Source: CAVBBU01 sp963593765
GTDB lineage: Bacteria > Bacillota > Clostridia > Lachnospirales > Lachnospiraceae
Direction of reading: 5' to 3'
Assembly (NCBI GenBank): GCA_963593765.1
Contig: CAVBBU010000072.1
Span: 1-10,935, forward strand
Length of the DNA: 10,935 bases
The translations under genes were made by a program, and so were the position numbers. Below, in pieces: positions 1-6,362 of the stretch. The stretch's first letter is position 1. Each line of letters starts with the position of its first letter. The notes beneath the pieces are model-generated. The model saw only the letters and a program-made list of their open reading frames with translations. It was not told where the DNA came from and did no database searches.

Positions 1-1
1 G

Positions 2-1658
2 GTAACTGTCGAGGGAACAGACGGCAATGGCACATATGATGCAGTGTCTAATGATAAGGCAGAAACAGGCGTAAGTATGAGCGACAAGACAGAAGGTTCA
101 AGCACAACCAAGCTCAATGGCGATGTAACCATTACAGGCGATGTGGCAGTAACCAACAAGGCAGAAGGCTGTACTTTTGATGTAGCGGGTGTTAATATTC
201 GATCTAACGGAGGATATGCACAGCTTAATATTGGAGGCGGTATAAGTGCTGATTCAACATATAATAAGGAATATGGTCCTGGTGCAATCGGAATATGGAC
301 AACTGCCAAATCAGATATAACAGTAGGTAAAGGCATTACTGTCGAAGGTGTCGGCGATGCAACCGGTATATATTCACATAGCAAGGGAACTAATATAACT
401 GTCACCGATGATATAAAGGCNNNNNNNNNNGGCTACATCTGATAAAAATGCGGCTGACGGTCTTGCTATTCGCGATAATAATAATGATGTCACTGTAGGC
501 GGAAGTGTTGAGGCAAAGACCGGAACGGATAAGACAGAGAATAACGCCATTGCAACCGGAGTTTTTGCGCTATGTGACGGAGGTGTGGTTAAAATAGGCG
601 AGGATATAACCGCAGAGGGAAATGGTGCAACTGGGATTCTTGTAGGAACAAAGAGCAGTATCAGTATTAGCATTGCAGGAGATGTTAAGGCTACAGGGAC
701 AACGGAAGCCGCAGGCATATCTGTATATAATAACGGCAAGGATGCGGTAACAGATGTCACTGTAGGCGGAACAGTTTCAGCAACAGGAGAAAGTGGTCAT
801 GCTATCCTTGTTGAAAATTTTGAACAAGGTGCTGCAGATCCTATAATAACAGTATGGAAGATAGAGAGTTCAGACTCTCTGGTGAGTGTAGAAAACGATG
901 GGATAGAGGATACAGAGGCAGAGGAGAGAATCAAGTCTAATATCAACTATATAATCAAGGCAAGCACCACCATTGACGGCAAGGAAGCTGATAACAAGAT
1001 AGTGCTCACAAGTGAGTGCAACTTAGGAGAGGTTACGATCGGCAGCGGCGACAATGCTAAGACCTACAAGACGGCTAATAAGGATCAGCAAATCATCATC
1101 AATGTGGAAACCGTAAAAGGATATAAGAGTACGGTTCAAAATAATGGAGCAGGCATACTTACCTTCAATGCAGACGGAACATATACTCTTACTATCCCTG
1201 AGGGCGGCGGAGTTAGTCTTGAGGCAGTATTAGAAAAGATAGAACAATATCATTCAGGCGGATCTAGTAGTGGCTCTGGTACAACCTCAAGTGCTACTTA
1301 TATCGGCAACTGGATGAGAGATAATACAGGCTGGATGGCAAAAAAGTCAAATGGCAGCTATGCAAGCAGTGAGTGGTATCAGCTTGAGTGGAATGGCATG
1401 ACCAGCTGGTATCATTTCAACAACCTTGGATATGCAGAAGGTGGCTGGTTTACTGACACAGACGGACAGAGATATTACCTTTCAAATGCTCATGATGGCA
1501 GCTTTGGACGTATGTGCACTGGGTGGAATCAGATAGACGGACAGTGGTACTTCTTTAATACTACTGGAGCAAATGGCAGTTCTATGGGCTCGCTTGCTAT
1601 AAATACAACAACACCAGATGGCTATACTGTAAATGCCGACGGAGTATGGGTGCAGTAA
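2..1658 (+). CDS. Cell-surface repeat protein with C-terminal cell-wall-binding repeats, 5'-truncated and interrupted by an assembly gap
   Basis: The frame is open from the window edge (second base) to the gap at 421-430 and resumes in another numerical frame after it, ending at TAA 1656-1658. Any gap length divisible by three joins the two parts, so I treat them as one gene. The true start and signal peptide lie upstream; the GTG at 585 and the GTG at 44 are internal codons. Visible parts in order: a Gly/Thr/Val-rich array with recurrent V-x-V-G-G-x-V-x-A-x-G-x-x-A-x-G-I units (317-818), probably a beta-solenoid stalk; a mixed region (about 820-1255) with few Gly; a Ser/Gly linker (about 1258-1296); and a Trp/Tyr-rich tail (1299-1655) with GW...WYxL, SWYHFN, GGWF, QRYYL, TGWNQ and GQWYFFN blocks typical of the choline-binding/CW_binding repeat family. 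This tail should anchor the protein non-covalently to cell-wall polymers; no LPXTG signal is seen. The ligand or adhesive target is unknown. No convincing terminator follows. Confidence 0.85.
317..818 (+). repeat. Degenerate protein-level repeat array, six visible units of 21-33 residues
   Basis: Six successive units begin at about 317, 395, 489, 588, 666 and 756. Each starts with a short beta-like stretch (ITVGKGI, ITVTDDI, VTVGGSV, VKIGEDI, ISIAGDV, VTVGGTV), then x-A-x-G and an A-x-G-I/L core, then a loop rich in Asn, Asp, Gly and Ser. Earlier sequence (about 110-250) carries weaker versions such as NGDVTITGDV and LNIGGGI. Units diverge at DNA level, so this is an old protein repeat and not a tandem DNA repeat. 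The second unit contains the assembly gap; joining across it with no added codons gives a unit of 28 residues, within the range of the others. The fold assignment (beta-solenoid) is inference. Confidence 0.7.
421..430. other. Assembly gap (ten N) inside the surface-protein repeats
   Basis: Ten undetermined bases. Taken literally, ten bases would shift the frame, since the reading frame before the gap and the one after it are compatible only with a length divisible by three. The run is therefore a placeholder of fixed size, and the repeat array around it explains why assembly failed here. The real insert may be nothing or any whole number of codons, including several missing repeat units. Confidence 0.95.
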
Positions 1659-1715
1659 AAAAGATGAGCAGCGGAAAACTTACCAAAATTTCCTCAAAAT
1701 CCCACCCGTATTTTG

Positions 1716-1733
1716 TTGATATTAATTTAACAA
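1716..1733. promoter_or_regulatory. Putative Rex (NADH-responsive repressor) operator overlapping the -35 box
   Basis: The 18 bases read TTGATAT-TAAT-TTAACAA. Against the clostridial Rex consensus TTGTTAA-NNNN-TTAACAA the right half matches 7 of 7 and the left half 5 of 7, and the centre is all A/T. The site starts exactly at the -35 box and fills most of the spacer, so a bound protein would block RNA polymerase. Rex is known to control hydrogenase and other NADH-linked fermentation genes in Clostridia. No rex gene is in the window, so the assignment rests on motif and target gene only; AT-rich context makes chance resemblance possible. Confidence 0.5.
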
Positions 1734-1744
1734 AGTGTTATTAT
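1716..1744 (+). promoter_or_regulatory. Extended -10 sigma-A-type promoter of the hydrogenase gene
   Basis: A -35 box TTGATA (1716-1721, five of six consensus) is followed by a 17-bp spacer and a -10 box TATTAT (1739-1744, five of six). A TG dinucleotide at 1736-1737 gives the extended -10 TGn motif common in Gram-positive bacteria. Transcription would begin near 1751, leaving a 5' leader of about 37 bases that ends in a strong AGGAGG (1774-1779) eight bases before the hydrogenase ATG. This is the best-formed promoter in the window. Confidence 0.7.
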
Positions 1745-1787
1745 ACCAGTTAGGAGATGATAAATTTCTAAGTAGGAGGCAGGCACT

Positions 1788-3248
1788 ATGGTAACTAATG
1801 ATGCAACATTAATTCAGGTTAAGCATGATGTTTTATATACAGTTGCTAAGCTCGCTTTTAATGGAGAGCTAGAGGCAAAGGAGGATGAGATCCCTTATGA
1901 GCTTATCAAGGGACCGCATGCTTCTTATAGATGCTGTATATATAGGGAAAGAGAGATTACAAGGCAGAGGGTTAAGCTCGCAAAGGGTGAGTGCCCGACA
2001 GGCAAGGATAGCAAAAACATTGTCCAGGTTATTAATGCAGCCTGTGAGGACTGTCCGCTGTCTAGATATACAGTTACGGATAACTGTCGTAACTGCGTAG
2101 GAAAGGCTTGCTACAATTCATGTAAGTTTGGTGCTATTACTATAGGTAAGCACAGAAGCTACATAGAGCCGGACAAGTGTAAGGAATGTGGTATGTGTGC
2201 AAAGGCATGCCCATATAATGCTATAGCAGACCTTGTTAGACCTTGCAAAAAGAGCTGTCCAGTCGGTGCTATAACCATGGACGATGATGGAATATGTTTG
2301 ATAGATGAGTCTAAGTGCATACAGTGCGGTAAGTGCATACATAGCTGTCCGTTTGGTGCTATAGGATCTAAGAGCTTTATAGTAGATATTATCAATGCTA
2401 TGCGTGCAGGAAAGCATGTATATGCTATGGTTGCACCTGCAACTGAAGGTCAGTTCGGCGAGAATATAACTATGGATTCTTGGAGAACTGCACTAAAGGA
2501 AACAGGCTTTACGGATATGGTAGAGGTTGCATTAGGCGGCGACCTTACAGCTGCTGCAGAGGCTGACGAGTGGATGGAGAGCTACAAGGAGGGCAAGAAA
2601 AAAACCACCTCATGCTGTCCGGCATTTGTTAATATGATAAAGAAGCATTTCCCAGAGCTTTTAGATAATATGTCTACGACTGCTTCACCTATGGTTGGTG
2701 TATCAAGGCTGATTAAGGCTAAAGATCCTGATGCGGTAACTGTATTTATAGGACCATGCATAGCTAAAAAGGGAGAGACTATGGAGTCTGATATAGAGGG
2801 CAATGCAGACTATGCTCTAACATATGGCGAGGTTAGATCTATGATGAGAGCAAAGAATGTAGTGCTAAAGCCGGAAAAGCTTACGACTATGCAGGCAAGT
2901 ACCTATGGCAAGAGATTTGGAGACAGTGCCGGAGTTACAGCTGCAGTTATTCAGTCGATGAAGGAGAAGGACTTTGATCCTAAGGATATAAAGGTAAGAG
3001 TATGTAACGGTGCTGATGCATGTAAGGTTGCACTTATGCTGCTTAAGGCAGGCAAGCTTCCTGAGGACTTTATCGAGGGTATGGCATGTGTAGGAGGATG
3101 TGTAGGCGGACCTAGTAAGCACAGAAGTCCTGAGGAATCTAAAAAGGCTAGAGAGGCACTTATAGCTATGACAGATGCCAGAGGTGTACACGAGAATCTC
3201 GATATGCAAAATGCAAATGATATAAAAATGCACAGGAGTGGGAAGTAA
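1788..3248 (+). CDS. [FeFe] hydrogenase, group B-like, with multi-cluster ferredoxin-like N-terminal part
   Basis: Encodes 486 residues, a cytoplasmic enzyme expected to interconvert protons plus electrons and H2 at an H-cluster. The three H-cluster motifs are present in variant form: TSCCPAF (residues 274-280; Cys276 would be the proton-relay Cys, Cys277 a ligand), GPCIAKKGE (322-330; Cys324, Lys327), and GMACVGGCVGGP (431-442; Cys434, Cys438). The Phe in the first motif, Gly in place of Met in the second and lack of the GGGQP ending in the third differ from classical group A enzymes and fit group B. The N-terminal half carries two full CxxCxxCxxxC sets (131-141 and 177-187), a looser C-x2-C-x4-C-x3-C set (100-112) and a lone Cys pair (153, 157), so three or four [4Fe-4S] clusters are likely; Cys86 and Cys89 are extra. 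ATG 1788 follows AGGAGG by eight bases. No maturase (HydE/F/G) or NuoE/F-like partner is adjacent. The physiological partner, probably ferredoxin, is inferred. Confidence 0.9.
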   Translation: MVTNDATLIQVKHDVLYTVAKLAFNGELEAKEDEIPYELIKGPHASYRCCIYREREITRQRVKLAKGECPTGKDSKNIVQVINAACEDCPLSRYTVTDNCRNCVGKACYNSCKFGAITIGKHRSYIEPDKCKECGMCAKACPYNAIADLVRPCKKSCPVGAITMDDDGICLIDESKCIQCGKCIHSCPFGAIGSKSFIVDIINAMRAGKHVYAMVAPATEGQFGENITMDSWRTALKETGFTDMVEVALGGDLTAAAEADEWMESYKEGKKKTTSCCPAFVNMIKKHFPELLDNMSTTASPMVGVSRLIKAKDPDAVTVFIGPCIAKKGETMESDIEGNADYALTYGEVRSMMRAKNVVLKPEKLTTMQASTYGKRFGDSAGVTAAVIQSMKEKDFDPKDIKVRVCNGADACKVALMLLKAGKLPEDFIEGMACVGGCVGGPSKHRSPEESKKAREALIAMTDARGVHENLDMQNANDIKMHRSGK

Positions 3249-3259
3249 GCATATAAATA

Positions 3260-3288
3260 TTGCATTTTAAAGAATTCATAATTATAAT
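3260..3288 (+). promoter_or_regulatory. Candidate promoter upstream of the hairpin, possibly for rel
   Basis: A perfect TATAAT (3283-3288) lies 17 bases after TTGCAT (3260-3265), of which only TTG matches the -35 consensus. Transcription would start near 3295, immediately before the stem-loop at 3300-3332, so that a rel transcript from here would carry that stem-loop at its 5' end. The region is very AT-rich and the -35 is poor, so this is a weak call. An alternative after the hairpin (TTTAAT at 3354-3359 with TTATTA at 3331-3336) is weaker still and would leave a leader too short for a normal ribosome binding site. Confidence 0.3.
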
Positions 3289-3299
3289 ATAGAGAAATC

Positions 3300-3338
3300 A
3301 ATAAAGAATCCTGAAAGGCAGGATTCTTTATTATTATC
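3300..3338. terminator. Strong intrinsic terminator after the hydrogenase gene, probably bidirectional
   Basis: AATAAAGAATCCTG (3300-3313) pairs perfectly with CAGGATTCTTTATT (3319-3332), giving a 14-bp stem with a five-base loop AAAGG. The GC-richer core GAATCCTG/CAGGATTC is followed by TTTATTATTATC. The opposite strand also shows a T-rich run after the core. It lies 51 bases after the hydrogenase stop and makes that gene a single-gene transcript. Confidence 0.8.
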
Positions 3339-3359
3339 AAATAGGAAATTACGTTTAAT

Positions 3360-3366
3360 AGGGGGA
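3360..3366 (+). promoter_or_regulatory. Distant, weak ribosome binding site of rel
   Basis: The only purine-rich Shine-Dalgarno-like run before rel is AGGGGGA, whose last G is 15 bases from the ATG at 3381, while the other genes here have 6-11 bases. An in-frame TAA at 3375-3377 rules out an upstream start in this frame, and the next Met in the protein is far inside the conserved hydrolase domain, so ATG 3381 is the start despite the poor spacing. Translation initiation may be deliberately weak. Confidence 0.5.
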
Positions 3367-3380
3367 TTTGTTTTTAACGT

Positions 3381-5666
3381 ATGGATGAGCTGTTTCCTAA
3401 AGAAGAAGGATTAGGTTATGATCTCGAGCAGCCTGCGGACTTTACTAAGCCGGAGGTTTTATATAATGAGCTTATAACCACAGTAAAAAAGTACCATCCA
3501 TCTGATGATATATCTCTTATAGAAAAGGCATATGATGTAGCAAGCAAGGCACACAAGGATCAAAAGCGTAAGTCCGGAGAGCCTTACATCATCCACCCAC
3601 TTTGCGTAAGTATAATACTTGCAGACCTTGAGCTAGATAAGGAAACCATAGCAGCTGGTATGCTGCACGACGTCGTAGAGGACACCATACTGACATATGA
3701 CGAGATAAAGGATATGTTCGGTGAGGACGTGGCAGAGCTGGTAGATGGTGTAACTAAGCTGACTAAGATATCGTGGAGTGCAGATAAGCTGGACATGCAA
3801 GCGGAAAATCTTAGGAAGATGTTTCTTGCTATGGCTAAGGACATTAGAGTTATACTTATAAAGCTTGCAGATAGACTTCACAACATGCGAACTCTCCAGT
3901 ATATGACTCCTGAAAAGCAAAAGGAGAAGGCAAAGGAAACTATGGAGATTTATTCTCCTATAGCTCAAAGGCTTGGTATATCTAAGATTAAGGTTGAGCT
4001 TGACGACCTGTCACTTAAGTACCTAGAGCCGGAGGTTTATAACGACCTTGCCCAAAAGCTTTCGCTTCGCAAGGATGCCAGAGAAGCATTCGTTTCACAG
4101 ATAATGCAGGAGCTTAGACAGCACCTTGAGAGAACAGGAATTAAATTCCAGATAAGCGGAAGAGTTAAGCACTTCTTTTCTATATATAAGAAGATGGTTA
4201 ATCAGCATAAGACGCTTGATCAGATATATGATTTATTTGCTATACGAGTTTTGGTTGACAGTGTACGTGATTGCTACGCCGTGCTAGGCGTTATTCACGA
4301 AATGTATAAGCCTATACCCGGCAGGTTTAAGGACTATATAGCTATGCCAAAGCCGAATATGTACCAGTCGCTTCATACGACTCTTATCAGCAGCACAGGT
4401 CAGCCGTTTGAGGTACAGATACGTACCTTTGACATGCACAGAACTGCAGAGTTTGGTATAGCAGCACACTGGAAGTATAAGGAAAGCGGAAGCGGTAAGA
4501 TAGCTGCCGGAGCTGAGGACGAAAAGATGAATTGGCTTAGGCAGATACTTGAATGGCAGAAGGATACCTCTGATAATAAGGAGTTTCTTAATGTTATAAA
4601 GACAGACCTTAATCTGTTTTCTGACAGTGTATATTGCTTTACTCCAACCGGCGATGTTAAAAATCTTCCGGTAGGCTCTACTCCAGTTGACTTTGCTTAT
4701 TCTATACATTCTGCCGTAGGCAACAAAATGGTAGGAGCTAGAGTTAATGGAAGGTTGGTTAATATAGACTACCAGATACAAAATGGTGACAGAATAGAGA
4801 TAATAACCTCTCAAAATTCCAAGGGACCTAGCAGAGATTGGCTTAAGATAGTAAAGAGCACTCAGGCTAAGAGTAAGATAAATCAGTGGTTTAAGAGTGA
4901 GCTTAAAGAGGACAATATAATAAAGGGCAAGGATTTGCTCGATAAATATTGTAAATCAAAGGGCATAAACTGGTCTGAGCTTAATAAGCCTGAATTCCAA
5001 GAAAAGGTTATGAAAAGATATGCGATTAAGGATTGGGATTCAGTTCTTGCATCTCTAGGGCATGGCGGTCTTAAGGAAGGTCAGATAATAGGCAAGATGC
5101 TCGATGAGCAGAAAAAGGAAGAAAAGAAAAATATAACAGATGATGTTATATTAGATGCCATAGGCGATGGCAACAAGCCGAACGAGGTTAAGGTTAAGAA
5201 GTCTAAAAACGGAATAACAGTTAAGGGAATATCAGATGTTTCTGTTAGATTTGCAAGATGCTGCTCTCCTGTTCCGGGCGATGAGATAGTTGGCTTTGTT
5301 ACAAGAGGAAGAGGGGTTACGCTTCACAGAACAGACTGCGTTAATATAATGAATCTTCCGGAGGATGAAAGAGTTAGACTTATTCCTGCAGAGTGGCAGA
5401 CGACCGAGGAAGAAGAGGGCGAGGAAAGATACGAAACAGAAATCAAGATATATGCTAACAACCGAGTAGGAATGTTTGTAGATATATCAAAGATATTTAC
5501 AGAAAGAGGAATAGATATTAAAAGTATCAATGTCAGAACTAACAAGCATGGACTTGCTACTATACAGATGGCATTTGATATAAAGGGAACAGAGGAGCTA
5601 AGAGTGCTTTCAGAAAAGCTAAGACAGATCGATGGAGTAATAGACATAGAGAGAACTACGGGCTAG
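3381..5666 (+). CDS. relA: Bifunctional (p)ppGpp synthetase/hydrolase (Rel, RelA/SpoT family)
   Basis: Encodes 761 residues, near the usual 730-770 of Gram-positive Rel. It makes and degrades the stringent-response alarmone (p)ppGpp, acting in the cytosol and on the ribosome when uncharged tRNA enters the A site. Domains in order: HD hydrolase (about 40-200) with His72, the HDVVED signature at 96-101 and the ADRLHN segment (163-168), all intact; synthetase (about 230-370) with RFKD at 315-318, NMYQSLHT (326-333) and Glu344 of EVQIRT; TGS domain (about 415-475); a zinc-finger-like stretch with Cys627, Cys628, His649 and Cys653; and a C-terminal ACT domain (about 685-760). RFKD (RxKD type) with an intact HD site marks the bifunctional form, unlike the monofunctional EFDD type of proteobacterial RelA. 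It heads the downstream cluster, 39 bases before the MBL gene, with a stem-loop over its stop codon. Clostridia often name this gene relA; rel is equally apt. Confidence 0.96.
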   Translation: MDELFPKEEGLGYDLEQPADFTKPEVLYNELITTVKKYHPSDDISLIEKAYDVASKAHKDQKRKSGEPYIIHPLCVSIILADLELDKETIAAGMLHDVVEDTILTYDEIKDMFGEDVAELVDGVTKLTKISWSADKLDMQAENLRKMFLAMAKDIRVILIKLADRLHNMRTLQYMTPEKQKEKAKETMEIYSPIAQRLGISKIKVELDDLSLKYLEPEVYNDLAQKLSLRKDAREAFVSQIMQELRQHLERTGIKFQISGRVKHFFSIYKKMVNQHKTLDQIYDLFAIRVLVDSVRDCYAVLGVIHEMYKPIPGRFKDYIAMPKPNMYQSLHTTLISSTGQPFEVQIRTFDMHRTAEFGIAAHWKYKESGSGKIAAGAEDEKMNWLRQILEWQKDTSDNKEFLNVIKTDLNLFSDSVYCFTPTGDVKNLPVGSTPVDFAYSIHSAVGNKMVGARVNGRLVNIDYQIQNGDRIEIITSQNSKGPSRDWLKIVKSTQAKSKINQWFKSELKEDNIIKGKDLLDKYCKSKGINWSELNKPEFQEKVMKRYAIKDWDSVLASLGHGGLKEGQIIGKMLDEQKKEEKKNITDDVILDAIGDGNKPNEVKVKKSKNGITVKGISDVSVRFARCCSPVPGDEIVGFVTRGRGVTLHRTDCVNIMNLPEDERVRLIPAEWQTTEEEEGEERYETEIKIYANNRVGMFVDISKIFTERGIDIKSINVRTNKHGLATIQMAFDIKGTEELRVLSEKLRQIDGVIDIERTTG

Positions 5667-5692
5667 TGGTTCTCTCATTTTGATTAATATTT
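5649..5692 (+). terminator. Stem-loop with T-rich tail overlapping the rel stop codon (partial terminator or attenuator)
   Basis: GAGAGAACTAC (5649-5659) pairs with GTGGTTCTCTC (5666-5676): eleven pairs, one of them G-U, around a six-base loop GGGCTA. It is followed by ATTTTGATTAATATTT. The stem contains the last codons and the TAG stop of rel. The tail is interrupted by G and A, so termination would be partial; translating ribosomes finishing rel would also cover the stem. Only about a dozen bases then remain before the next AGGAGG (5693-5698), leaving no obvious room for a fresh promoter. Confidence 0.45.
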
Positions 5693-5705
5693 AGGAGGTA
5701 GGTTA

Positions 5706-6338
5706 ATGAAGAAGCTAGAAATTGTTTGGCTTGTATTAGGGCCTGTGCAGACTAATGTTTATATCGCATATAATAAAGAAAGCAAGGAATGCTTTATAGT
5801 AGATCCTGCAGACAGAGCAGATAAAATAATTGCTAAAATAGATGAGCTTGGGCTTTTGCCAAAGGCGATACTGCTTACACATGGACATTTTGATCATATA
5901 GGCGCAGTAGACGAATTACGAGAAAAATATAATATACCATCTTATATTACGAAAGAGGATAGCTGTATGGCATCTGATGCCAATGCAAATGCTGGACTTA
6001 GTCTAATGGGAAGAAGCGTTAGATGCATATGTGACGAGCTCTTGGCTGACAAGGATAGACTAGAGCTTGCAGGAGTAAAGATAAAGGTTATAGGAACTCC
6101 GGGACATACAAGAGGCTCTTGCTGCTTTTACCTACCAAGCGAGGGAGTGCTATTTTCCGGTGATACATTATTTGCAGGAAGCTATGGCAGATGTGACCTA
6201 GAGGGCGGAAGTGAGTCGAGCATATTTAGATCTATAAGGGAGAAGCTTTTTACTCTTCCGGATGATACCTTAGTTTATCCGGGACATATGGACAGCACTA
6301 CTATAGGATATGAAAAGCAATATAATATATTAGCCTAG
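5706..6338 (+). CDS. MBL-fold metallo-hydrolase (glyoxalase II-like)
   Basis: Encodes 210 residues, the normal length for the short glyoxalase II-like branch of the metallo-beta-lactamase superfamily found beside rel and hisS in many Firmicutes. The metal ligands are all visible: THGHFDH (His59, His61, Asp63, His64), His134 in GTPGHT, Asp153 in FSGDTLF and His194 in YPGH, giving a dinuclear (probably zinc) site. A soluble cytosolic thioester or related hydrolase is likely, but the substrate is unknown. It lacks the C-terminal domain of full-length glyoxalase II (GloB). The segment after the last ligand reads GHMDST where relatives usually have GHGxxT, and the C-terminus is short. ATG 5706 follows AGGAGG by seven bases. 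In many Clostridia a D-aminoacyl-tRNA deacylase gene (dtd) lies between rel and this gene; it is absent here. Confidence 0.9.
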   Translation: MKKLEIVWLVLGPVQTNVYIAYNKESKECFIVDPADRADKIIAKIDELGLLPKAILLTHGHFDHIGAVDELREKYNIPSYITKEDSCMASDANANAGLSLMGRSVRCICDELLADKDRLELAGVKIKVIGTPGHTRGSCCFYLPSEGVLFSGDTLFAGSYGRCDLEGGSESSIFRSIREKLFTLPDDTLVYPGHMDSTTIGYEKQYNILA

Positions 6339-6362
6339 TGATAGCGAGAGGATGGTGCTTAG

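Noticed and set aside
585..1658. Separate gene beginning with GTG at 585
   Set aside because: The same frame is open back to the assembly gap and carries repeat units matching those downstream, so the GTG is an internal Val codon.
1695..1715. Possible terminator of the surface-protein gene (CAAAAT ... ATTTTG)
   Set aside because: Only six mostly A-T pairs with a nine-base loop and no clean T-run; too weak, and it merges into the hydrogenase promoter.
2118..2417. Minus-strand open frames inside the hydrogenase gene
   Set aside because: They are antisense to the ferredoxin-like Cys motifs and show only mirrored Cys/Thr/Tyr composition.
4284..4814. 176-codon open frame on the minus strand
   Set aside because: It lies antisense inside the conserved synthetase and TGS domains of rel, is rich in Tyr, Leu and Ser as expected from reversed codons, and has no ribosome binding site.
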